A stretch of 64,000 nt of DNA, from NCBI RefSeq assembly GCF_029201545.1, contig NZ_CP104007.1:3816501-3880500 (forward strand), read 5' to 3'. Under the pieces are notes generated by a model. The model made no database searches, was not told the origin of the DNA, and saw only the letters and a program-made list of their open reading frames with translations. The stretch is from Devosia sp. FJ2-5-3 (GTDB taxonomy: Bacteria > Pseudomonadota > Alphaproteobacteria > Rhizobiales > Devosiaceae). The position numbers were made by a program, and so were the translations under genes. The stretch's first letter is position 1. The number at the start of each line of letters is the position of its first letter. Shown here in pieces: positions 25,689 to 33,818 of the stretch.

Positions 25689-26480
25689 GTGAGGATCTGG
25701 CTGTTCAGCGACCTTCACCTCCGGCATGCCGGTATTCCGCGAAGTGTTGTTCTTCCCCCTGTACGAGCCGATCTTGCCATTTGTGCGGGTGACCTCATCG
25801 AGGGTGACCCCGAAGGCGGTGTGTCGTGGTTGGCGCGTTACGTAAGACCGCAAATGAGAGTGGTCTATATTTTGGGCAACCACGAGTTTTACCACCATGA
25901 CGCCAGCATGCAGCGCCTAAAAGACAAGGCGAAACAGATTGCGGCGCAGTCGGAGATAGACCTCCTCGACAACGACTTCGTCGACATCGGCGACATTCGC
26001 ATTTTCGGCAGCACGCTGTGGTCCGACTTCGATTTTTTTGGACGTGGAGACGAGTCACGCCGTCAACGAGATATGGCGTGGAGCGAGCTGTGGATGAACG
26101 ACTTCAGGCTCATCCGGCCAGAAGAGAACTCACGGGAGCTTTGGAGTGCAACTCGGGCACGGAGGGAGCATCTCATCTCCCGCACATGGCTCGAGACCGC
26201 CATGTCTGACGCCGCTGATCGGCGTAAAGTTGTCGTGACTCACAACGCCCCGTACCGTGGCTCGGTCGCAGCCAAATTCCGCAATGATCCACTGACCTCG
26301 GCATTTGTCAGCGATCTGTCGATCACGATCGAAAGGCATCAGCCGGAGCTTTGGATTCATGGCCATACTCACACCTCATTTGACTATCGGGCGGGAACGA
26401 CGAGGGTGATCTGCAACCCGCGGGGGTACAGGGGCGAGAATACGTCTGGGTTCGATCCTGCGATGGTGATCGAGATTTAG
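25689..26480 (+). CDS. calcineurin-like metallophosphoesterase B2, paralogue of B1
   Basis: 263 aa with the same blocks as B1: IWLFSDLHLRHAG, LAICAGDLIEGDP, YILGNHEFYHHD (GNHE in place of GNHD, a common variant), VVVTHNAPYRGS, LWIHGHTHTSFDY and the matching tail TRVICNPRGYRG...GFDPAMVIEI. The start is GTG two bases after the B1 stop, without a clear RBS, so it depends on coupling. B1 and B2 differ most in the region between the GNH and second His blocks, which suggests different substrates or a heterodimer. The stop ends the operon; no terminator is obvious after it. Confidence 0.87.
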   Translation: MRIWLFSDLHLRHAGIPRSVVLPPVRADLAICAGDLIEGDPEGGVSWLARYVRPQMRVVYILGNHEFYHHDASMQRLKDKAKQIAAQSEIDLLDNDFVDIGDIRIFGSTLWSDFDFFGRGDESRRQRDMAWSELWMNDFRLIRPEENSRELWSATRARREHLISRTWLETAMSDAADRRKVVVTHNAPYRGSVAAKFRNDPLTSAFVSDLSITIERHQPELWIHGHTHTSFDYRAGTTRVICNPRGYRGENTSGFDPAMVIEI

Positions 26481-26588
26481 ATTTCCACCGAGCTATGGCC
26501 GCCCAACTCGCTGGACTTTCCTTCAATCTGAAATAGCAATGCTCGGGTATAGCCGCACGCGGGTCGGCATTTTAATCCAGTCCACGCT

Positions 26589-26849
26589 ATGTCAGAATTT
26601 GGAAAGCCCGGCCTTACAAGAGCTCAGCGGCAACGCGGCGGCCGGTATAATGGGATGCTAACAAATCTTCCGCCACGGCTGCAGGATGAGGCTCAGGCCA
26701 TTTTGTGGAGGCATGATCCCGAAGCTGACATCATCTTCGAGCTTCCGTTTGATGAGACCTTCGCCATCAGTGCCGTACACGCTGGGAGAAGGACGAATAC
26801 GGTAATTTCGGCTACACACTCGGACGCACTGGTTATTCGTTCTCCATAA
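26589..26849 (+). CDS. possible small hypothetical protein
   Basis: 86 aa: LTRAQRQRGGRYNGMLTNLPPRLQDEAQAILWRHDPEADIIFELPFDETFAIS. The middle reads like a real protein, but there is no clear RBS before the ATG and no family is recognised. Its last 17 bp overlap the end of the convergent large gene. It might be the last member of the operon or an unrelated remnant; treat it as tentative. Confidence 0.35.
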   Translation: MSEFGKPGLTRAQRQRGGRYNGMLTNLPPRLQDEAQAILWRHDPEADIIFELPFDETFAISAVHAGRRTNTVISATHSDALVIRSP

Positions 26850-29800
26850 GATTCCAGACGCTTTGCATGTCTCGCCCTGTCGCCCAGGCCCCAACTGCGG
26901 CCTTATCTGCGCAGGCTGCCTCGATGGGGTCACGGCTGACGCGGAACTCCCGGTCGACCAGATAGCCAAGGACGATGCAATCGCTGTCATAGAGGCCCAG
27001 GATGGCATTCTCGCGTTGCGCGACGATGCGCACCAGCAGGGCCTCGAGATCGCGCCCCTGCCAGACCGCAGTGCCATAGTCTGCCAGAACGTCCTCGGTA
27101 CCGGTGAAGACCCATTTATTGGTGATCAACTGGCGGAGATGCCCCTGGGTCTGCGGGAAGTTGGTAGCCAGGGTCTCGGACTTCCCGGTCTGTAAATAGG
27201 CACGCACCATGTCGGCTATGTCCTTCTGCGCACCAATGGCACGCTCTTCATACTCGGCGCGCAACTGGTCCTGGCGCTGCTGCAGTTCGGAGCGTTGGTC
27301 AGCCGACTTTGCGGCAAGCAGGGCAACTGCAGCCTCCGCCTGCTGCGCCTGCAGCGCACTTTCCTGCGCAATGCGCAAAACCTCGGCCTCGATTTCATCG
27401 GCCTCAACCCAAATGGGGGATACCGTGAAGGAGACGTCGGCCTTGCTGAGGGCTTCCAAGAGGGAGCGCAGATCCTCGGCCTTGGCGTAGATACCCGAGC
27501 ACTGCCCGCGCTGCGCAGCGACAAAGGCCTGGTCAGCCGACATCGGCGCACCAAAGCGCGGCTCTGCGAACTGGAACGCAATGCTGTCTGCACGCTTTGC
27601 CAGACTGTCGGCATGGGGCTGCAACGTCTCGACGGCAGGACAAATGCCGCCCTGCCCTCGCGTCAGCTGCAGCAGGCCAAAGCCTTGCAAGGTGCGGTTG
27701 TCAATCCGGCCCGCGATCGAATTGGCCTCGGCGGTCAGCCGATCGGCCTCACGCAGGGCGTCACTGCCCGACACAGTGACGAAGGATTTGAAGCGACCGT
27801 CTTCGAAAGCTGAGATCAGAGGATGCGCAACACTCGGCGACAGGGCGAGAAAATCGCCACGGCGGAGCACGGCAAGGTCGGCGGTCTGCAACGGTGCATT
27901 GCACTGGGTGACATCGAGCTGACCGATGCCCGCCTCCACCAGCTGCTGCCGCGCCATGAGCAGGGCAACAGGGTTTTCCGGCGCGGGGTGTAGCCAGCAC
28001 AGGCTGGCCACGCCGCCGTCGATGCGCAGATTGCCCAGAAGGTCATAGACCAGGTGGGGTGCAGCGCTGTTGCGCAGCACTAACAGATCGTCAGCATCGC
28101 CTTCGAGCAGGGCAGTATTGGCTTGCGTCAGCGCGAGGCCGTTGTCGGACAAATCAGCGGTGGCAACCCGGGTGCGGGCCGTCTGCTGGCTGATGAAGTC
28201 GGCCTGATTTTGCGCCAAATCCATCGCCACAAGCTGCTCGCGAGCAAGCTTGAGGGTGCGAACGGTCTCAGCCGAGGCTGGGCCCACGAGGGCTGTTTCG
28301 ACCACCATCTGAAGATCAACGGCGCTCAGGATGTCGTCCGCCGTCACATTGGCGGCAATATGCGCCAGCAAAAAGTCGTTGATGCCCGTCAGTTCCTCGC
28401 CCGCCAGGGCGACGGAATTGGCGAGAGCGGTGTTATTGGTCTGGAGACGCTGCGCATTGGCGCTGGCATAGGCCGGATCGCCTTCGACCAGTGCCGCCAG
28501 GCTGTCGTGCAGAAGCTGCAGATCGGGCAAAGAAGGCGCGCCCATCGAGGCCTTCAAGCGCGTCAGGCCGCGCGCAACGCCAATCGGATCGGCAAATTTT
28601 CCGCCAGCCGCGGCAAAGCTGTCGATGGAGTCGACCAGACGCTCGGCGTCCGCAATCGCAGTGTCGAGCGCGAGGGATGCATTGGCAAGCTGGGCATCCG
28701 CAACATCAAGCTGCTCCGCCGACACGTTCTGTGCCTTGTAGGCAGCGGCAAAGCTTGTCACTTCGGCTTCCAGGCCCATGCGCTCCAGCGAGACGCGAGC
28801 CTCGGCCTGAGCGGCAGTGATGTGCTCGGCATTGCCGTCTGCCAGTGCCGCGGTCAGTGTTTCGCTGAGCGGCAGAAGCGCCGGAACATATTTCGAGGTC
28901 ACATTGCGGCTGACATAGGCCAGCACGAAGTCATTGAGCATTTCTGCCTGACGCCGTGCTTCGAGGACCGCCGTCTGCTCTGCCTGCTGACGTGCGTCGG
29001 CCATTGCCGTCCGGGCCGAAACATAGGCGGTGTCGGCGTCAAGCAAGGCTTGCAGCGCCGAAGCATGCTGCTTGATGCGCGCCACATCCTCCACTTCTGC
29101 AGCATTGCGAAGGGCAACGATTTCGCGGGCCACTTCAAGGCCCTTCTCGAAGGTTGCTCCCTGCGCCCCGTAGGCTTCGACATCGCTCAGCAGGCCCGAG
29201 GCAGTTGCCTTGGCATCGACCAGTGCCAACCTGCTGGCTTCTGCGGCGATGGCTGCCTGTGCGGACATCAGGCCGGCATCGGCCTGATCGCCATACTCCC
29301 CGATCTGCGCTAGCAACTCGTCCGCCTGCTGGCGTTTGTCGCCGGCGAGGTGATCAACTTTCACATTGGCTGCGCATGCGGTTATCGCGTCGTCCCATTT
29401 CTGGGCGCCAACCAGTTCGCCACACCGCCCGGCCTGCAGATGCAGCTCGATAAACAGCATGTCATCGGCCAGATCATTGACCTCCGCCCGAATTGTCGAT
29501 GCGTCGGTGGAGGGCCGACCCATTGTCCCATGGAGCAGTTGTGCAAGCTGCATCTGCTTTTCGGCCAGCTGCGCCTTGCCTTCGGCGAGACCGCGCTCCG
29601 CACCAGCAAGCGCGGCTTCGAGAGCAAGGGCTGCGGCTGCATCAGCCGGTTCGGCGCGAGCGGCAGCGTAACAAGACGCCAGCGCATTGCCCCATTCCTT
29701 GGCCTGGGTGGTGGAAAGGCACTGCGCTACTGCTGCTTCAGCTGCGGCCAACTGGGCCATGTCGGCATCAAATGTCGCCTTGTCAGCTACGCCTGAACTG

Positions 29801-30366
29801 ACGAAGGCCTGATAGGAGGTAGCGTCGGCAAAACCCTTGGTTTGCGCAGCTCGGAAAGTGGCAAAAGTGGCGAAGCCGCCTTCCTTGGCGTCGATGAAGT
29901 CAGCGCGGTTGGCGAAGCCCCCGGCCTCAGCCTCGTTCACTTCGTCCAGGCTGCGCCAACCTTCGGAGGCGCGCCACTCGAGGTCGTAAAGCTGATTTTC
30001 TTCAAAGTTGCCCGGCACGCGGAAAGCCGCCTGATATGCCGCAATCGCGGCGCGGGTCCCGGGACCGGTCGCGCCATCGACGGCCATGTTGTAGAAGCCG
30101 AGTGATTTCAATGCTGTCTGCGCGCGGGTATAGAATTCAATCTCATAGGCCCGCTGGGCTGCGCGTGCTGCCTGTTCGGCGGCCTGCTGCTGCTGGGCCT
30201 GCTGCGCCTGCTGCCGTTTCATCTGATCGTTCTGGACGCCCTGCCGGATCATCTCCCCAGCAATGCCGAAGAACAAGTCGACCTCGCGCTGCGCCTGAGC
30301 TGGCTGAAGAATAGAGATACACAACACAACGGCAACAGCCGCAGGCGTCAAAGCCTTCGGAATCAT
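26833..30366 (-). CDS. large secreted peptidoglycan-binding-domain protein with internal repeats
   Basis: 1177 aa. A signal peptide (MIPKALTPAAVAVVLCISIL, ending QPAQA) is followed by a Gln/Ala-rich coiled stretch (about 45-75) and one PG_binding_1 domain (about 80-115: AQTALKSLGFYNMAVDGATGPGTRAAIAAYQAAF). The rest is a long, mostly helical Ala/Leu/Glu-rich body. Similar blocks recur, for example LNDFVLAYVSRNVTSKYVPAL and INDFLLAHIAANVTADDIL, each after a (D/E)xxAY(V/A)SA segment. Scattered cysteines (AVAQCLS, LASCYAA, AGRCGEL, ITACAAN) suggest disulfides in the periplasm. Start ATG 30366 is chosen; a GTG five codons upstream is the alternative. Function unknown; probably an envelope structural or scaffold protein. 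Confidence 0.75.
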   Translation of the reverse strand: MIPKALTPAAVAVVLCISILQPAQAQREVDLFFGIAGEMIRQGVQNDQMKRQQAQQAQQQQAAEQAARAAQRAYEIEFYTRAQTALKSLGFYNMAVDGATGPGTRAAIAAYQAAFRVPGNFEENQLYDLEWRASEGWRSLDEVNEAEAGGFANRADFIDAKEGGFATFATFRAAQTKGFADATSYQAFVSSGVADKATFDADMAQLAAAEAAVAQCLSTTQAKEWGNALASCYAAARAEPADAAAALALEAALAGAERGLAEGKAQLAEKQMQLAQLLHGTMGRPSTDASTIRAEVNDLADDMLFIELHLQAGRCGELVGAQKWDDAITACAANVKVDHLAGDKRQQADELLAQIGEYGDQADAGLMSAQAAIAAEASRLALVDAKATASGLLSDVEAYGAQGATFEKGLEVAREIVALRNAAEVEDVARIKQHASALQALLDADTAYVSARTAMADARQQAEQTAVLEARRQAEMLNDFVLAYVSRNVTSKYVPALLPLSETLTAALADGNAEHITAAQAEARVSLERMGLEAEVTSFAAAYKAQNVSAEQLDVADAQLANASLALDTAIADAERLVDSIDSFAAAGGKFADPIGVARGLTRLKASMGAPSLPDLQLLHDSLAALVEGDPAYASANAQRLQTNNTALANSVALAGEELTGINDFLLAHIAANVTADDILSAVDLQMVVETALVGPASAETVRTLKLAREQLVAMDLAQNQADFISQQTARTRVATADLSDNGLALTQANTALLEGDADDLLVLRNSAAPHLVYDLLGNLRIDGGVASLCWLHPAPENPVALLMARQQLVEAGIGQLDVTQCNAPLQTADLAVLRRGDFLALSPSVAHPLISAFEDGRFKSFVTVSGSDALREADRLTAEANSIAGRIDNRTLQGFGLLQLTRGQGGICPAVETLQPHADSLAKRADSIAFQFAEPRFGAPMSADQAFVAAQRGQCSGIYAKAEDLRSLLEALSKADVSFTVSPIWVEADEIEAEVLRIAQESALQAQQAEAAVALLAAKSADQRSELQQRQDQLRAEYEERAIGAQKDIADMVRAYLQTGKSETLATNFPQTQGHLRQLITNKWVFTGTEDVLADYGTAVWQGRDLEALLVRIVAQRENAILGLYDSDCIVLGYLVDREFRVSRDPIEAACADKAAVGAWATGRDMQSVWNLMENE

Positions 30367-30381
30367 ATGCAGAGCCCCCAC

Positions 30382-30847
30382 GGCAATTTACGCGTATTAC
30401 GAACTACATGAGACAAATAAAGGCAATGGGTTGGATCTACAAAAACTTAAATTGGTCAACAGAGTGCATCTCGCTCGAAGGGTTATAGCTCGGGCTTGGT
30501 AATTGAGGGCGGTCATCCAGTTTCGCGGCGATCCTCCTGCCCTGAAGCCCGCACCAAGTACCGGAACTGATCGGGCTCCAAGTGGGGCCACTACCTTCAT
30601 CGTCAATTCTCTTTCTGAGCTTGCCGGCCTTCCGCAGGAAGGGAGCTGAAGCGGTGCCGCTTTGGCGAAAGGCGAAAAGCCCGATAATCCCGTCTGATAT
30701 CAAGCGCGAAAAACAATGCCCAAAATACGCCCATGCAAACCCGTAGACCGCGATCAATTGGTGGACATCTAGGAAGCCGCCTCGCGGGTGGGTGACTTGT
30801 TTCTCACTGAAAGCGCTATTGAGGAACAGAAAGCTCTCGTGCGCGAC
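30382..30847. other. 466-bp stretch with no supportable gene
   Basis: It separates the large secreted-protein gene from the dnaE2 remnant. Open frames on the minus strand run through it from the remnant, but the DnaE2 resemblance stops near 30848 and what follows has no motif. It probably marks a deletion or insertion junction. The promoter of the large gene should lie near 30400. Confidence 0.4.
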
Positions 30848-31529
30848 GTGTAGGAGAAACCCCGCATTCGCGATGGCAACGTGTTCGCGAACGCAGGTGA
30901 GGACATCCTGGATCGGTTGCCGGCTGGGGACATGGTAGAGTGGATCCATGCTGGCCAGCATGGGCAGTATTCTCTACAAAACCCCGCTATGTGATTGAGC
31001 TGGCCAGTATCGTGGCCGTTGAAGAGATAGGTAGCGGCGACCCAAACTCGGCCAGGGGCTACCCGTGCCAGCCTATCCGCCACTGCGATGTCGTCCGGGA
31101 TTTTTCCAGCCTGGGGATGACAATCATCGCCAGACCCTCGGCGTGCTCGACGAGGTCCTGGAACTCAAGAAAGCATTCGCCCTTTGGGGCCCGCCGATTT
31201 CCTAGCGTCAAAAGGGCGCTCAGACGGCCGTAACCGGCTCGATCTATCGGGTAGACGGCCACATCGGATGTCTTGTCGGAAAAAACCAATCGCGTACCGA
31301 CAATGAGCCTAAAATCGGGATACTGTCCGGCAATATCCTTTGCCGCCGCAAACGCGCGCACCACCCTAGATAGACTGTTCCGGTCGCATATGCCGATCCC
31401 TGAAAGCCCCATCCCGGCAGCCTGCCCAACCATCTCAAACGGGTGAGATGCCCCGCGTAGAAAGCTGAAATTGGTGGCCGCAAGGAGCTCGGCATACGGC
31501 GTTGCCGCCTGCGGGCGCGGAACAAGCAT
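30848..31529 (-). pseudogene. dnaE2: truncated, frameshifted error-prone DNA polymerase gene (dnaE2/imuC)
   Basis: Three frames in order spell the N-terminal PHP region of DnaE2. First YAELLAATNFSFLRGASHPF through GLAMIVIP; then IPDDIAVADRLARVAPGRVW and LFNGHDTGQLNHIAGFCR; then MLASMDPLYHVPSRQPIQDV and REHVAIANAGFLLH. The shifts fall near 31105 (next to an A-run) and near 30970. Homology stops near 30848, so about 800 of the roughly 1050 residues, with the polymerase active site, are missing. An intact gene would encode the SOS mutagenesis polymerase that works with ImuA-ImuB. The start ATG and the SOS box upstream remain. Clearly non-functional here. Confidence 0.88.
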
Positions 31530-31550
31530 GGCTGACTCTTGGTGAATGAC

Positions 31551-31565
31551 GTTCCGCTTATGTTC
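31551..31565 (-). promoter_or_regulatory. LexA (SOS) box of the dnaE2 remnant
   Basis: GTTC-CGCTTAT-GTTC, read as GAAC-N7-GAAC on the minus strand, is an exact match to the alphaproteobacterial LexA operator. It lies 22 bp upstream of the dnaE2 start codon, the expected place for a repressed promoter. Confidence 0.85.
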
Positions 31566-31610
31566 TCATTCCGAAAGGGAATGAGAGTCAAAATCGCCGA
31601 TTTTCGGTCG

Positions 31611-31903
31611 GGCATTCTTGACCGCGACCGGGTCGAGGCCATGCTCAGGACACTGCTGGCAGGCCGGGCGGCTGATCTTGAAATCCTCGGCTTCACGGAT
31701 GCAGGGGCCGCCGACGACCTCGCTACGGCCACCAGCATGCTGTCGGATGCAGTGGTGAAGTACGGCTCTATGACCAATTGGCTGTGTTCAGCACCGGGAC
31801 GCTCGGGCTGGATGCAGCAACCCGGCGGATGGTGGAGGTCACGCTGCAGGCGCTGTTCGTTGATACGCAGGCACTAATAGCGGAACATCGTCCGGAGATT
31901 TAA
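31611..31903 (+). pseudogene. fragment of an FtsH-like M41 peptidase gene
   Basis: DRDRVEAMLRTLLAGRAADLEILG then AGAADDLATATSMLSDAVVKYGSMTNWL matches the M41 zinc-peptidase region after the HExxH motif (LLAGRAAE...GA..DL..AT..A...V..YGM). A frameshift near 31785 moves the rest into the next frame: FSTGTLGLDAATRRMVEVTL and ALIAEHRPEI, then TAA. The AAA ATPase domain, the HExxH zinc site and everything N-terminal are absent. Its 5' side runs into the dnaE2 remnant region head to head, so two genes were cut at one junction. Confidence 0.7.
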
Positions 31904-32098
31904 GCCTTGGCCAGCAGGCTGGTGGAGAACAAAGTGCTCTCAAGCGTTGCGCAAGCCGATAGTGTTTGCGAATCCGCAGAGATAACGGGAAGCGCTTCCC
32001 CCGGGCAGCTCTGCTATCGGGCTTCCGGGCCCAAGCGTTATAACGCCAAGGTAAGATTTCGCCCATCGTTCGCTTCCATCCACGTTGTAGGCCGCGCC
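31904..32098. other. right edge of the island and modA leader
   Basis: No gene. It contains AAGCGCTTCC (31990) and the palindrome GCGTTATAACGC at 32035-32046. The change from decayed fragments to ordinary core genes happens here, so an attachment-site remnant may lie in it. Confidence 0.4.
32035..32046. promoter_or_regulatory. palindrome GCGTTATAACGC upstream of modA
   Basis: Perfect 12-base palindrome, 53 bp before the modA start. Mo-responsive ModE boxes contain CGTTATAT/ATATAACG arms with a spacer; this site shares the arm but has no spacer, so the resemblance is partial. A regulator site for modAB is plausible. Confidence 0.35.
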
Positions 32099-32827
32099 AT
32101 GCTTCGCTTTGTCTCCTGCCTTGCCGCACTCCTTCTCATTGTCGCCCCGGCCCGGGCGGAGACGGCCATTGTCGCCGTCGCCGCCAATTTCACTGCCGTG
32201 GCCGAAGAACTGGCGGGCCTGTTCGCGGACGAGACCGGGCATGAGATTGTCTTGAGCTTTGGGGCGACCGGGGCGCTTTATGCCCAGATCAGCCAGGCTG
32301 CGCCTTTCGACGTTTTACTCGCCGCCGACACCACGCGACCGCAACTGGCGATCGATGAGGGGCATGGGGTTGCGGGCAGTTTCTTCGTTTATGCCCAAGG
32401 CCGGCTGGCGCTTTATGGGCCGGGCCGGGACATGAGCCCTGGCGCGGGGGCTCTCGAGGCCAGGTTCGAACGCGTCGCCATTGCCGACCCGCACGCGGCC
32501 CCTTATGGCAAAGCGGGTGTCGAAACGCTCACCGCGCTTGGCCTTTATGACGCCATAGAACCCAAAATCGTGTGGGGCGAGAATATTTCCCAGACCCTGC
32601 AATTTGTCGAAAGCGGCAATGCCGAGCTCGGCTTTGTGGCGGCGAGCCAGGTGCTCGGCAAGACCGATATCTGGCTGGTGCCGGAGGAATTTCACGCGCC
32701 GATTGCCCAAGGGGCGGTGCTGTTGAGGCACGGTGAGAGTAATCCGGCCGCCGTGGCGTTTCTGGAATTTTTGCGGAGTGAGGCGGCTGTGGGGGTGATC
32801 GAGGATGCGGGGTATTCGGTGCCTTAA
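32099..32827 (+). CDS. modA: molybdate ABC transporter substrate-binding protein
   Basis: 242 aa. The signal peptide MLRFVSCLAALLLIVAPARA ends before ETAIVAVAANFTAVAEELAG, the ModA start. FSFGATGALYAQISQAAPFDVLLAAD (read as LSFGATGALY...) holds the oxyanion-binding Ser and Ala backbone; IADPHAAPYGKAGVETL, VWGENISQTLQFVESGNAELGFVAASQV and EFLRSEAAVGVIEDAGY are family signatures. It binds molybdate or tungstate in the periplasm. ATG 32099 gives a clean signal peptide. modB follows, but no modC. Confidence 0.92.
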   Translation: MLRFVSCLAALLLIVAPARAETAIVAVAANFTAVAEELAGLFADETGHEIVLSFGATGALYAQISQAAPFDVLLAADTTRPQLAIDEGHGVAGSFFVYAQGRLALYGPGRDMSPGAGALEARFERVAIADPHAAPYGKAGVETLTALGLYDAIEPKIVWGENISQTLQFVESGNAELGFVAASQVLGKTDIWLVPEEFHAPIAQGAVLLRHGESNPAAVAFLEFLRSEAAVGVIEDAGYSVP

Positions 32828-32837
32828 TTTTTCCCGA

Positions 32838-32898
32838 GGTCATTCCCGCGGAAGCGGGAACCAATGTTGAACGGGGGTCCCGCTTTCGCGGGGATGAC
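32838..32898. repeat. long inverted repeat, GTCATTCCCGCG family (copy 1)
   Basis: GGTCATTCCCGCGGAAGCGG at the left pairs with CCGCTTTCGCGGGGATGACA at the right across about 12 bp. Each arm is itself a small hairpin. Same family as 53058-53125 and 58666-58742. It separates modA from modB. Confidence 0.75.
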
Positions 32899-32972
32899 AC
32901 GGTGAATTGTTACTTCATCGCGTTCAAAAAGCGCCCCTTGCAGGAAGTCCCGGCGCAGGTGATGGCTAGGCG

Positions 32973-33653
32973 ATGAGTTTTGAAACCCTGCTTGCCCCGA
33001 TTACGCTGACCATCGCACTGGCCGCGACGGTGACGGCAATTCTGCTGATCGTCGGGACGCCGATCGCCCTGTGGCTGGCGCGGAGCAAAAGCGCGGGCAC
33101 CACCATCATCGGCGCGCTGGTCACCTTGCCATTGGTGCTGCCGCCGACAGTGCTCGGCTTTTATCTGCTGCTGGCGCTCGGCCCTTTCGGTCCGGGGGGC
33201 GCACTGGCCGGGCTCTGGGGCGCGCGGACCCTCGCTTTTTCATTCCCCGGCCTCGTCATCGGCTCGGTGATTGCCTCTCTTCCCTTCATGGTGCAGCCGC
33301 TGCGAAACGCCTTTGCGGCAATCGAAACCGAAGTCATCGAGGCGGCGGAAACGCTGGGGGCGCGGCGGTGGGCGCTGTTTTTCCGCGTGTTGCTGCCGCT
33401 GGCGCGGCCCGGCTATCTCGTCGGCGGGATCATGGCCTTTGCCCATACGATCGGCGAATTTGGCGTGGTACTCATGATCGGCGGCAATATTCCGGGGCAG
33501 ACCAAAGTGCTCTCCATCGCCATCTATGATTTCGTCGAGCGGCTCGAATGGGACAAGGCCCATGTGCTGGCCGGCGGCATGGTGATCTTCGCCTTTTTCG
33601 TCGTCTTTTCGACGCTCATGGTCAATCGCAAGTCCATGGGCCCACTGGGCTAG
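32973..33653 (+). CDS. modB: molybdate ABC transporter permease
   Basis: 226 aa with five membrane helices. The EAA loop, the contact site for the ATPase, is clear: EVIEAAETLGARRWALFFRVLLPLARPG. LPLVLPPTVLGFYLLLALGPFGPGG and MAFAHTIGEFGVVLMIGGNIPGQT are ModB signatures. It needs a ModC-type ATPase, which is not encoded on either side: the next gene is a lactate dehydrogenase. A repeat element separates it from modA, so the two may not share one uninterrupted operon. Confidence 0.92.
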   Translation: MSFETLLAPITLTIALAATVTAILLIVGTPIALWLARSKSAGTTIIGALVTLPLVLPPTVLGFYLLLALGPFGPGGALAGLWGARTLAFSFPGLVIGSVIASLPFMVQPLRNAFAAIETEVIEAAETLGARRWALFFRVLLPLARPGYLVGGIMAFAHTIGEFGVVLMIGGNIPGQTKVLSIAIYDFVERLEWDKAHVLAGGMVIFAFFVVFSTLMVNRKSMGPLG

Positions 33654-33768
33654 AGCAAACAAAGCATTTTGCGTGGGAACGGCCATTCGAGCGTAGCTCT
33701 CAAGGCCTTCGCACCTCAAATCGCTCCACCGGAGCGCTTTGCCCGTTCCGGTCGGCGCGAAGTTGACT

Positions 33769-33782
33769 ACTAACATGTTAGT
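33769..33782. promoter_or_regulatory. palindrome ACTAACATGTTAGT upstream of lldD
   Basis: Perfect 14-base palindrome, 36 bp before the lldD start codon, in the promoter position. A GntR- or similar-family regulator site is plausible; the regulator gene is not adjacent. The remaining intergenic bases from the modB stop show nothing else. Confidence 0.4.
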
Positions 33783-33818
33783 TGTTAGGCAGGCTCAAAC
33801 GCCCTTCTGGAGCACTCC

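Noticed and set aside
30437..30847. Continuation of the dnaE2-remnant frame as a separate 174-aa protein
   Set aside because: Only the first part (to about 30848) resembles DnaE2; the rest has no recognisable content and the start lies inside the polymerase homology.
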